Assembly: GCA_034359265.1 (NCBI GenBank)
Contig: CP136896.1
Span: 17,577,501 to 17,641,500 of the forward strand
Length of the DNA stretch: 64,000 bases
Origin: Canna indica
Taxonomy: Eukaryota; Streptophyta; Magnoliopsida; Zingiberales; Cannaceae
Reading direction: 5' to 3'
Positions 1 through 10,621 of the stretch are shown here, one piece after another. Position 1 is the first letter of the stretch; each line of letters begins with the position of its first letter. Under the pieces are notes generated by a model. That model had not been told where the DNA came from, searched no databases, and saw only the letters and a program-made list of their open reading frames with translations. A program made the translations under genes and the position numbers.

Positions 1-163
1 ATTACCCAGCTAACAATGTAGGCCACACCAACAAACGGGGAAGACGTAGATTGGCAATGTCAATGATCGACAGATATATCCATCTGCAATCTGATTTACA
101 TGAGATTTTTACCACCATGATTGGAGTCAAATAAACATCTCATAATATGTGACATTCTTGTAC

Positions 164-3120
164 CTGTGTAGTTTGAATCACTGACGTATCGATGATAATC
201 CTCTCTCCAGTTAGAATAGATTCAACATGAAGAAATTGTACACCTGAAATCTGAAAATGACTTGCTAAACAGATTATTATTTTTTTATAAAAGAGCATTG
301 TATTCAATTCATGAGAAAGAATAGAATACAAAGGAGGGGAGAGAGTGTGAAATTAAAAACTAAGAGGCAGGAAAAAGAAAATAAAAAACATGACATCGAC
401 AATATTATAGACTCTTGTAGACATCCATGAAGGATAACATGGAAGAGAAGAGATCATCGACCTACTAAACAGAATTACACTGTTAACATGCAGAAAGCTT
501 GTCTTCTTCATTGGAATATATCACACTTACTAGACAAGTCTACAATCATTATCTTTAAGAAATGACACATCTAGAAAGAGTTTCCCTTGATTAATTGAAC
601 GTGTTATATAGTTACAAGTTTCCATTATAGATACAAATATTGTTGAAGCATGTGTGAAGTTCCTATTTCCATCTGGCATGGCTAGTAACATTAATTTCTT
701 CATTAATTTTTCTTAAAGAAATATCAGTTTTCGTACCGGTGAGTCGCTCAATTGATATTCTTATTTTTTAAATAACAATGTAGAAGAAATTTCATGAAAC
801 TTGATAAAAAAATATGTAATAAGCAAAAAATAATGTAAAAACATAATAACAATATCTTACAATATTTGAAATACTTTGTGTTTAAGATATTTCATCGGTT
901 TTGGAATGAATAACCTAATAAAATAACCTACTTACTTCTATATAACATAGTTGAATTTCTCTAGATCAATCTACTTTTAAATAAAGGATTTGAATAATAG
1001 GAAAAGTATCACTAGGTTTTTAGATTCAATTATATATTGCACAACATATCTTCAAAGGAAAGTACAACATAAAGATGCAACATGAACCAAAGAAGAAAAT
1101 GAACCTGTAAGCAGTTCAGGAAGTAGTTGATGCTTTTGAGTATCCTGAGTAATATAGAAGTGAACATATTTCGACAAATGAAGAGACCGCACTAGATACA
1201 CTGAAAACAAAGCACACTTAATAAGTTATATTTGTATAACATTTTTAAGTCAGAAACACACTGATTTAAAGCAAAAGAAAGAAAAAAAAAAGAATATTGT
1301 TGCATGTTTCTTTTTTTACCTTTAACATTTTCTACTATGAATTCCAATGTTGTGGATAACCTCTCAATACATCTGCTGTTATAAGATATCATCGCCAAAA
1401 GAATTAGAAAATAACACTCCAATATATTCCGTGAATGTTGAGTAAGAAAATCATTACCTATCCTAGATTAATTACACATACATAGCAAATTGGAATTTAC
1501 AATCATGTTTTATGCACAATGTTCCAAGACTCCATGGCAAGCAAATAGTAAGTCCTGAATACCTCCAACGGACGTGGCTGAGAACATTAATGCATGTTTT
1601 GTTTAGGATGTAATATTTTTGTTAATATAAAAATACCTCCAAAATTATTTTTTACTCTGTGTTTGTGATCTCTAGCTAGCTTTCTTAATCAATTTATCTC
1701 CCTTTACTCATATTTGGTACAGGATTTCTTAATCAATTTTATGCCTACTACTTTCTCTTCCTTCACTCATATTTCGATTCATGAATAATAAAGTTCCTAC
1801 ATAATTTATTGCACAAGACATGAAATATTTATCTCTATAAATATCAATAAGAGCAATGAATGAAGTCTAAAATATAATAGCCTAAGCATTCATGGGAACA
1901 GAGAACATAATACAATATATAGGATTTCATGAGTATTTGTAGAAAAATAATCTAGATGGAGCATATATATAAATATACATGAAAAAAAATCAATGATAAC
2001 TAAGATAACTATATAAAGGGGATGTAAATTAATACTTGATCTGTATCTGCTGTAATGTCAACAAGTATGTTCTAGCATCAGCAATTCCTTATGTTTGCTT
2101 TTCAATTGTGTATTTAATCTTGTGTGATTCTGAGAAAAGATCTGCCCTGCAAGATAATAGATTTTACATGTCGTTAAGCATAAGATGCCTATATATAGTG
2201 GAGGATTAGATCCATGCACATGAAATAAGTTGCACTTGGTTTAAAATGCTAACTATTTTAGGTGGAAGCTTCCACAAAAATTGTCAAGTTTTTATAGTAG
2301 AATCAAACTGAAAAAAGTAAGATAGATATCCAGCATTTTAATACTAACACAAATCTAACATATATTTGGATGAGCATTTCAATAAGTAAAGCATTTTGCT
2401 TCCTTCAAATATCTGGATGAACGTTAAATCTTTTGCAGACATCATAGCAAGAGAGGAAACCATTAAAAGCTTATAAAATGATCAATGACATAATTGTAAG
2501 GAATTGAAATGAGAAAATGACTTTAAAATAAAAGGTCAGAGGGCAAAAATTAAAAATTTGACCCATTTTCTCAACCAAGAATGGTTAATCTACCAAAAGA
2601 TATGATAACTGTCAAGATTAAGTGGATTTATACTAACCATAATGATAAAAAATCTATTCAACTACAAGCTAACTTCCTTGACTCAGAGAAACATGATTAC
2701 ACATATAGACTCAAATAAATTGTATCCTCAACTCAAACAAAAATAGATACTTGGATGATTCACAACTATGAACCTTGCATCATAAGCACTGCTGATGAGA
2801 GAGTTCCATGACAGTAGCTCAGTAGAGTAATAATCTATCGATGATTATAAAATATGTATAAAGCAGATATGATGGCAATCAAAGTGGCTATTGACCATGA
2901 ACATGTGAGCTCCTAAATTAACAACTTATCAAAAAAAAGACAAAAATACTATAACAGTAATTACAAAAGGAACAATGGACTAATAAATATGACAAGGTTT
3001 ATACTCTTACCTGTTACCATCTCCTTTGAGGGATGGTAAATTAGAAGGCAAAGCATCTTTCGCATAGGACCGAACTGTTATTGCATCACCACGTTGCAAG
3101 ATGATCTGACTAGAGTGTAA
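164..3120 (-). pseudogene. Possible exons of an unrecognised spliced gene
   Basis: I do not recognise this gene. On the minus strand there are short open segments with plausible splice borders. One lies at 3120-3011: acceptor TTTGCAG, donor ACAG|GTAAGAG, 36 open codons including the peptide LQRGDAITVRSYAKDALPSN. Another starts at 2146 (acceptor TTGCAG, reading ADLFSESHKIKYTIEK) and fits the phase of the previous segment, but then meets an in-frame TAA. Others are near 1374-1322 (CIERLSTTLEFIVENVK), 1144-1105, and 243-164 (GVQFLHVESILTGERIIIDT, donor ACAG|GTACAAG). They are separated by AT-rich, intron-like sequence. The in-frame stop and the lack of a continuous phase favour a decayed gene or unrelated exon-like matches. 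The gene could continue beyond the left edge of the window. Confidence 0.25.
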
Positions 3121-3349
3121 CTGCAAACTCAAAAAATAGAGCAAACAAATCAAGGTAAGCTACATAATAATAATAATAATTGAGTTGGAGAATTTAAGCT
3201 AATTTAGTGCTTGGCAACAACCAGTTTGGAGGACACTGCAGTAAAAGCAGAAGAGCAGTCTCACCAGATAACATGCAAAAGGTGGAAAAGTGAGTGCCAA
3301 CAACTCGATATATAGTTGACTTTTCCAATTGTTCGATTTTGTAATAGTT

Positions 3350-3930
3350 TCACTCGTCAATCACAACTGTCCTCCTTCCTTCAATCCTCCCGAGTCCCTC
3401 GAGATTTAAAACAAAGACCTGGTCAACGAACACTTGCTCCATCGCCCTCAGTGTCTCCTTCCTCACCACATCCCCGTCCCGGCACAGATCCTCCGCCTCC
3501 ACGCATCTCCTGCCGCAGTTCACCATTATCCAGCCCCTACCTGTAGTCTGCTTCGTAGTTTCTTCCAAGTCTTCAGGTCTTGAAGCTCTGCTATCACGCT
3601 CCCCTTGGAGAAGAGGTCCACAAGGATGCTTGCGAAGCCGCCCTCAACCTCCGCCTCGAGTGCGCCACCGATATAAACCAAGAGCCTGCCTCGGTGCTGT
3701 CTCTCGAGCTTTGCCAATCCAAAGAACTCGCGAGCGACGACGATCACGGAGGGGTCCAACTCCCGACCGTGGATCTCCTTGGCAAGTGTGGCGTCATCCG
3801 AATAGAGACTGAGTATGAGGCCGGCGCCCGACCCGACGCCGAATCCCAAAACTCCAATGGGGCCGGCGCCGGGATGGAGAAGGGGAGGGAGGGTGGCGAA
3901 GACGTCGAAGTAAGTGGTGGTAAGGGTTTA
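3350..3930 (-). pseudogene. SAM-dependent methyltransferase / spermidine-synthase-like fragment, frameshifted
   Basis: The minus-strand reading begins with YFDVFATLPP near 3915, then has the glycine-rich nucleotide loop GVLGFGVGSGAG and a HGRELDPSVIVVAREFFGL segment. It continues through EGGFASILVDLFSKGSVIAELQD. After LRSRLQ the frame ends at a stop near 3526. The homologous continuation (WIMVNCGRRCVEAED, then RKETLRAMEQVFVDQVFVLNLE) is in another frame down to a stop at 3350. This resembles the plant family of Rossmann-fold methyltransferases related to spermidine synthase; that assignment is from remembered family character, not a search. No upstream exon is in frame (a TAA lies just before the conserved start), and both ends look truncated. 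One frameshift plus truncation makes function unlikely. Confidence 0.5.
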
Positions 3931-4462
3931 GGGTTTCACGGTTGGGGCGACGGGAAAATAAAAAAGGCGGCAGATTGGTGAGAGTGGAGGAGAAGGCGGG
4001 TTTGCGAAAAAAAAAATGAGGGAGAAATTTTTTTTATTAGGAGAGAATAGCTTATTGCAGTGATATATATAAAATTAACGAATGAAATTTATTTTTATTT
4101 AATTTTAATATGATTAATTTTAGTGGTGATAGATTTAAAGACTAATGTTATTAATAAAATTAGCATTGAAGGCAAAAAATTTTATTGTCTCTCAATTTTA
4201 TATTTAAAAATAATTAATTATATGTTTTTAAATAATCGTCTCTCATTAAAACTTTTGTTGTAGTGTTCCCCGTCGCCATCCTACAGTGACCACATGTTAG
4301 TTAAGACTCTCCAGTGCTATATTTGAGCAAGAGACTAGGTTTGCCTACCTCGCCGTCATCATCGTCATAGGCTTGTTCTTGAATCTCAAAAAGTGCATCA
4401 GATAACAGTGCAAATATATGCAGTCATGCAAAGCTCAATGTTTAGGTTTTGAGTGACACGAG
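3931..4462. other. Gene-free interval
   Basis: AT-rich sequence between the methyltransferase fragment and the LINE-like region. It contains short homopolymer runs and a TAGTG-type motif near 4260. No coding segment or structured repeat was recognised. Confidence 0.4.
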
Positions 4463-4884
4463 ATGCATTCATGTTCAAAATTGGGTGATTGGGTCTGTTT
4501 GGTTGACCGTGCGATAACAAATTCATCTAGAGCAAGTGGGAGCAAGTGGCTGCAATACCTGACAATTTATAAAGAAAAAACTCATTCACAAATAGATTCA
4601 CCAATGTGGGAAACAAGACCGTTGCACAATAGCAAATACAACATGACTATACAAGGCAGCAAAAGAAAGCAGCAATCTTCATTTACTAGATATTTCTTGG
4701 GTGTAATTATAACAATTAACACATTTCCAATTTCGTACCAGGAGAGTAGGCAAATCCAACCAATTATGAATTATAGGTCCGTCATGGCTCTCACTAGTGG
4801 TTTCTCCTCTTTCGAAGCTTTGGCGGAGTCGTCAGTTCAATGGACTGACTTCAGCTCCTGCAAAGTGCAGGTTCTCGTCCACGT
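4463..4884 (+). pseudogene. Possible 5' part of LINE ORF1
   Basis: An open frame runs from 4463 into LTR-A1. Its last coding stretch before the insertion reads FEALAESSVQWTDFSSCKVQ. When LTR-A1 and one target duplication are ignored, the frame continues at 6516 as ALQDIARVLTANVENMYFEV, so both sides probably belonged to one ORF. I cannot name a domain in the upstream part, and the true start is not established. Confidence 0.4.
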
Positions 4885-6515
4885 TGTTGGCCTAAGATTT
4901 TTTACCTTAGTTTTAATCTCAATTTTGAAGATAATAAACATAGAACTAATATTTCATTAAGAAATACTTTCAGATTTCAAGTCGGTTAGCGCACGACGTC
5001 CCCGATCGGAGAAATTGGCAAAATCTGAGAAATCGGCAAGGACGCTCGTCGACGCTCGGGATTCTTCGGGAAGATGGAGTTTAGGTTTGAGGTGTCTAGT
5101 ATGTATTGTAAATCTCCATGATGATGCAAAGAATCTAAAATACTAAATTCGAACCCTAAAATATAAAAAATCGACAAATTAGGAAATTAACGACACTGAA
5201 ATTCACTAAGCGTATGGAGCTCCTTAGAGGACTATATGACCTAGATATTTTCTTGGCACAAAAAGTCCCGGTAATTGTTCCTTAGGTAAAAATTAGATAA
5301 CGAGATATTTTTAAAAAAATTTGAAAGCATTTAGTCTACCCATATTTGACTCGAAAGATTATAAAATTTTCGTTTTTCAAAAATTTGTACTAGACCCTAA
5401 AAGTTAGATTTTAATTTTTTAGATATTTTTATTGAATCCAAATGGGGGGTAATCCTTATATAATATTTATGTTTTAAAATTATTTATTTAAAGTTAATAA
5501 ATATTATATAAGTAGACTTAGCGAAGACGGAACCTAAAAATAATCAAACGAGCAGAAAAATCAACCAAACCAAGCAGTCTGCCGATGTTCGGTCACACAA
5601 GTCGGTCGACCGAACTGTTCCCAAAAATGGCAAAAGGGTGTGATCGCTCGGTCGATCGACCGACGATCGACCGGCAAGCGACTAGCGTCGACAACGTGCA
5701 AAAAAATACCCGTTGATGAGCCTTATTGTTTAGGGAGTTATAAATACTCACTCCAAACTCTCTCCCTCATGATTGTTGATGCATTTAAGCTTCCATTGAG
5801 CCATCTTTAATCATCTCCAAAGCTTTTTTTGAGTCATCTCTTTGCAAATCCTAGTTTTCATGATAAAATCTTGATCTAGCCTTTGAATCTTCAAGATTCA
5901 TCTTCTCAAGGCATCAAGAGGACTATGGAGTATTTTTTTGAACTAAGTATAGTTTGATTGATTTATTGCTCCAATTGTTATTGTATTTTCTTGGTTATTT
6001 TCATAGTATATAAAGTGTGTAAACCTAGGTTGCTAGGTTTGATTGAGTTGATAATTGCCTTGGTGTTAAGGCTTAAATCTATCATTGTAAACATAGTTTA
6101 CTATGATTAGTTAAGTTGTCTCTTAGGTTGAGGTGAGTGAGTGCTCTCGGTAGGAAGACGGGATACTTCTGGGTGTGTAAGTGCCTTCGGTTTGAGAGTT
6201 GAGACTTTTCGTTGTAAAGTTCTCTTTGTAAGGGAAACAATATAATCTAGTAAAGATAGTTCAGAAATCCTAAGCAATGTGCTTAGGTAGTGGAGTAGGC
6301 ATTGGGGCCGAACCACTATAAATAATTGTGTTAGCATTATTTTATTTATGTATCGCATTATTTATCTTTATTACTCGCTTCCGCATCTAATCGATAATAT
6401 TGCAATTTGCCTAAGTAATCTAAGAAATAATTAAAATTGAATTTAGGTGACAAGTAAGTTAACACACTATTCACCCTCCCCCCCTCCCTGATCTAGTGTG
6501 GCCATCTCACCAACA
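4885..6515 (+). mobile_element. LTR-A1: solo-LTR-like element, TG...CA ends
   Basis: The 1631-bp element begins TGTTGGCCTAAG and ends CACCAACA, so it has the TGTTGG/CCAACA short terminal inverted repeat of an LTR. Flanking pentamers are CACGT and TACGC, a weak 3-of-5 target duplication. Inside are a 16-bp-arm hairpin around 5455-5512, a segment rich in CGGTCGACCG palindromes (5590-5690), a TATAAATA box near 5741, and a conserved 3' region (TAGTGGAGTAGGCATTGGGG near 6288). No internal retrotransposon genes are present, which is what a solo LTR looks like. Six copies occur in this window. Confidence 0.75.
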
Positions 6516-7960
6516 TACGCATTGCAAGACATCGCTCGGGTTCTCACTGCTAATGTTGAGAACATGTACTTTGAGGTGGATGTCTGCATTGCGTAGCACG
6601 AACAGACTTTTGCTGGCGACGACGCCTCCGAAAATGATGCGGGTGCGCCTGGCTTTGATGCGAGTGACCACCCCCCTCCCGACGACGGCCCCCCGACGCT
6701 GGAGGATCTGGAGTTGAATGACGAACATCCATCAGAAGATGGTGATTTTGAAGGCAACGCCGTCGGCCTTTCCCCCACTAGTTCTAGCCTCCGCCCTGCG
6801 GACGCGAGCTCGAGAAGGACCCCCTCGAACTCCTCACCTCCAACCTCTTCAGCTCTCGTCACCTAGGGAGCTTCGCCGGCGATTCTTCGTGAGTTTTCCT
6901 CCGCCTCCAGCTTCGGCGATGGTTTGGCTCCCAAGGGGCTCCCTACAGCGTCAGTTCTGCCAGCCGCTGATTCTGGGATCCTGCAGAGATCTATGGCAAT
7001 GATTGAGGATGCGTTGAACGGGACTTTCCCCACTGAAAAAGGTCCTCTGGCCGAAGGCAAAAGCCAGGACGCGCTCCTACGTGCATGGCCACCTTCCTAG
7101 CATTCTTGGTGTTTGACTCTGAGACACGTGGCCTCATCTCTGCGAAGCTGGCTGAGATCTTGCGCACGCATTCGGGATTGGCTGATGCAAAGCTTGATGT
7201 GGCATGGGCCCACGTGGTTGAGGTGGTTCGAATTAAAGGCGGGTTGAGCTCACCTGGGATTGGTGCAGGCTTTTTAGTATCTTGGGTCTAGGTCTAACTA
7301 CACCTACTGTCCCAAATCGAAACTCGAGCCCCCGCCCATTAGTGGCTCCTTTCTGTTGGGGCGGATTGGGTGAGTTGGATCCATCTGGATCCTACCCGCT
7401 TATTCCTCCTCCTCTTACCATGTTGGGCATTGGGTTTTCTGTTAAGGCTTATGGGCCAGCCTAGCCACCCTCCAGTCAACCAAATTTGGCTCAGGTTGTG
7501 GCCCAATCTGCTCTTTTAGCTTGGGTTGCTGATCCAAGTTGAACAACTATCTTCTTGGGCCTAGTGGGCCATGGTAGCCCAATTCTCGATGCTCTGATTC
7601 CGATCTCAAAGTGCAAATCTACTTTCAGAAAGCGCAAATCATTCGTTCTCTCAGTAAGACACAGTTCCAAACTAGCATGCAGGCATAGTTACTCCTCAAT
7701 CCTTCGTCGGGCCACTCTAGGAAGGCGGCCATCCTGGAGAACTCGGCCCCAATTTCAATTTCATCAAAATCTGAGTCTGCCACCCGTATCAGTGGAGAGG
7801 TTCAAATGAAAAACGATTTCAACTCATCAATGTTTGCTAAGATATAGGACTTTGGCTTTGATTGTGTTGGTGATATAGAGAGATTGCCCGAGCCGTAGGT
7901 TTGGTAGCTGTCTGATTGGGTCCTTGCCCGCTTTTTGGAGTGTTGCAACCCCTATTTACC
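6516..7960 (+). pseudogene. Degenerate LINE ORF1-like region
   Basis: GC-richer sequence whose frames code for low-complexity, acidic and proline/serine-rich peptides (for example DDGPPTLEDLELNDEHPSED and PADASSRRTPSNSSPP), interrupted by stops and frameshifts. Its position just before the endonuclease start (WNVRGL near 7990) and its in-frame continuity with 4463-4884 argue for ORF1 of the LINE. I see no intact zinc knuckle here. A separate short frame at 7085-7291 (MATFLAFLVFDSETRGL) may be a remnant of the same ORF. Confidence 0.45.
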
Positions 7961-7964
7961 ATGG

Positions 7965-8729
7965 TTTTTGACAATAATAACTTTTTCTTCTGGAATGTTC
8001 GAGGGCTCATCATGATGTCGGCGAGGTACGTGGTTAAATCTTTTGCAAGGGATGCAAATGTAGCTTATTAGTTCTTTCAGAAACTAAATTCAAGTCTATT
8101 TCATGTAAAGTCTTGAAGCAAATTTTCTATTTCAAACGTAATTCAACTTTAGTTCTAATTCATCTCAAGCACCTTGTCACCGGCTCGACTATCTCAGTTA
8201 TTGGGCTTTATGGGCCACCCAACCGGGCTGGCAGATCAGACTTCCTTCTACAGCTCAGATTCACAATTTACTCTGTTAGCCCCCCCCCCCCTCTAGCGAC
8301 ACTCGACAGAATTCTCTTCAATGACTCTCTCGCAGAGTCTTACCCTTTCTCTGAGTTGAAGGGGACGCAAGGCGGCTATCCAACCACAACTCCCATCTTC
8401 TTTGCAAGCCTAGTGCCGCCTCCCCTGGCCAGTGACCATTTAGAATGGAATTCCATTGGCTTAAAGTTCCAGTGTTTCATTCTACAGTGATTGTCGAGCT
8501 CTCTCAAATTCCTACAGGCCATGCAAACTCCTCGAATTCCACCCTCTCCACTGGCTCAGTAGTTGGAGGTATCTCCAGCGTATTCTCAAGGACTACGATC
8601 GGGATAACAAAAAGATACACAAAGCAAATTGGGTAAATCTCGAATTAAGAAACAAAGAACTTAGCTCTAAGGTCGATGGGGGAACTCTCATGATGGAAGA
8701 GCTTTCCGAGTTCAAATATGCCAAATCTA
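7965..8729 (+). pseudogene. LINE ORF2 endonuclease remnant, internally deleted
   Basis: Starts with the typical LINE endonuclease opening FFFWNVRGL, then jumps to ISVIGLYGPPNRAGRSDF, and from 8278 matches the endonuclease C-terminal sequence of the downstream tandem units (LATLDRILFNDSLAESYP). Most of the catalytic domain between these blocks is missing. The sequence stops at the CTA target site (8727-8729) of CACTA-1 and resumes at 12797. Confidence 0.6.
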
Positions 8730-8754
8730 CACTACTAGAAATTAGGTCTTCAAC

Positions 8755-9033
8755 AACGGCTATCAGCAACAGCCGCTCAAGCCGTTGCTATTTGCAACGG
8801 CTTTCTTACGGCCGCCCGAGCCGTTGCAGATATTTGTATCTGCAACGGCGTTCTAACGGATACGCGAGCCGTTGCGGATTATTTTAATTATTCGCAACGG
8901 CTTTCTGACGGAAAGGTGAGCCGTTGCTGATATTTTAATTATCAGCAACGGCTTTCTAACGGATAAGTGAGCCGTTGCTGATGATAACTTATCAGCAACG
9001 GCTTTCTAACGGGCGAGTGAGCCGTTGCTGATA
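8755..9033 (+). repeat. CACTA-1 5' subterminal palindromic array
   Basis: About six units of the form GCAACGGC...GCCGTTGC, each a short inverted repeat around a variable core such as TTTCTAACGGATAAGTGA. In the En/Spm family such subterminal repeats bind the element-encoded TnpA protein; by analogy these are candidate binding sites for the TnpA-like product encoded further in. The same array is in CACTA-2 and CACTA-3. Confidence 0.85.
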
Positions 9034-9035
9034 AG

Positions 9036-9044
9036 TTTATATAG
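9036..9044 (+). promoter_or_regulatory. CACTA-1 TATA box
   Basis: TTTATATAG lies directly after the last subterminal palindrome. It is conserved at 46165-46173 in CACTA-2 and, as TTATATAA, at 24812-24819 (minus) in CACTA-3. It is followed in all copies by a GCGCCCG leader. The layout suggests the array and the core promoter are controlled together. Confidence 0.7.
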
Positions 9045-9513
9045 GGCACCAGTCGCGCCCGACCCTTCTTCCTCCCTCTGCTGCCGCCGCCGCTCCTGCT
9101 CTCGCCTCTCGCCGCCGCTGCCGCTGCTGCCGACGCCGACGACGCCTCTTCCTCCTCCCACTGCTGCCGACTTGTTCAGGTATGCCTCGCCGGCCGGCCG
9201 TCTCTTCCCGTTGCGGCCGGCGGGAATCAATCCGACCGAAACCCTATTTCTAGGGTTTCGGCCGGCGGTGGTCGGCCGATGGCCGCCGCCGGACCTTGTA
9301 CAGTGGCCGAACAGTGTGTCCGGCCACTGTACGTCGGCGCCGGAGTCCACCTGACTCCGGCGCCGGAATTTATAATTTTATATATAATTTATTGTTTTAA
9401 TTAATTGTTTTATAACTGTTAATTAATTGTTTTATAATTATTAATTAATTGTTTTATAATTATTTAGATTAATTGTTTAATTTGTTAGATTAATTATTAG
9501 GGTTTAGATTAAT

Positions 9514-9565
9514 TTCGGACGTGCGCCGGAATCGTCCACTTCGGACGCGCGCCGGAATCGTCCAA
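9514..9565 (+). repeat. 26-bp minisatellite, 2 units (CACTA-1)
   Basis: Two 26-bp units of the form TTCGGACGCGCGCCGGAATC plus GTCCAC/GTCCAA. The same unit is present 10 times in CACTA-2 and about 4 times in CACTA-3. Confidence 0.85.
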
Positions 9566-9776
9566 TATGGACTCAAACGGTCTCGAAACATTTAGAAAAT
9601 AATCATGCATCCGACGAGTTCATATGTTTCATGCACGTACGCATCAACGAGTCGGATATGATTTAGCAAAACCTTAGATCCGTTCGGGGATTGTATGTTC
9701 GTGTAAAAGAAGTAGATGATCTTTTATACGATGTACAATTCTTGAATTGTCCCTGATTGGACAGTTTGGGAATATA

Positions 9777-9966
9777 GTTATTTGTACTGCACTTACGTTT
9801 TTATTTTAACTGTTATCTAATTATTCTAAATTTCGGAAACATCTCTCTTGTTCTCCGATACGCACCCAGATGATATGCGTATTCGGAGAACTATAGGGAG
9901 ATGCTGCCGAAATTTAGAATAATTAGTTAACAGTTAAAATAAAAATATAAGTGCAGTTCAAATAAC
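9777..9966 (+). repeat. 190-bp long hairpin in CACTA-1
   Basis: An imperfect inverted repeat with arms of nearly 90 bp. It runs from GTTATTTGTACTGCACTTA to its complement TAAGTGCAGTTCAAATAAC, with inner arms TTCTCCGATACGC and GCGTATTCGGAGAA around a short ACCCAGATGATAT loop. A diverged copy lies at about 41300-41490 in CACTA-4. Confidence 0.85.
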
Positions 9967-10040
9967 ATAAATCCCGAATGGAATTGGACAATCTCACCTA
10001 AAGACATTAACCAAAGAAATTGTCATTGATTGACAGAATC

Positions 10041-10563
10041 ATGTCGGCTGATCGAAGTTGGATGTACCGATGTCTTGATCGTGGAGCTTTAACGAATGAG
10101 TTTCGATTAGGCGTAACGTACTTCCTAAATTTTGCCTATTCGAATCGGAATTTCGTTAGCATGGGTGATCAAATCCGATGTCCGTGCCGCATTTGTTCAA
10201 ATGGACGATTTTTGGATCGGGAGACTGTCACTCTGCATCTATATACCAAAGGATTTGCACCAAGATATTTTCTATGGACTTGTCACGGGGAGTCACGCGA
10301 AGTCGGGACGTAGAGGAAAAATTGATCCGATAGTAGGAGAAAATGATCCTCCTGGTTTCTATCAAGAAGATGATCTTCCTGCTGTGCATCGTATTATTCC
10401 AATACTCGAGGATGCAGACACAACGTCAATTCAATTAGAAGTTGAATATGCTGATGATGACGATCATGAAATTGAGGAAGCTGGAGATGAAGAAGATGAA
10501 GAAGAGGAAGAAGAGGAAGAAGAAGAAGAATTCGAAGACTATTATTCAGATGATGAGGAATAA
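10041..10563 (+). pseudogene. CACTA-1 transposase (TnpD-like) remnant: N-terminus fused out of frame to C-terminus
   Basis: The first reading frame (10041-10313) gives MSADRSWMYRCLDRGALTNE and then a zinc-binding-type segment with RCPCRICSNGRF and LYTKGFAPRYFLWTCHGE. This is the transposase-associated domain found at the start of plant CACTA transposases. Near 10310 it switches to GKIDPIVGENDPPGFYQEDD in another frame and ends in a glutamate/aspartate-rich tail at 10563. That tail matches the end of the transposase remnant in CACTA-3. The whole catalytic region between is deleted and the fusion is out of frame, so no working transposase is made. Confidence 0.75.
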
Positions 10564-10621
10564 TTGTAAAGTATATATTTTATTAAATATATCTCTACTA
10601 TTTATACAATAATCTGATTAT

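Noticed and set aside
8755..9033. Regularly spaced GCAACGGC repeats resembling a CRISPR array
   Set aside because: The units are palindromic subterminal repeats of a CACTA element; there are no unique spacers of constant length and this is plant nuclear DNA.
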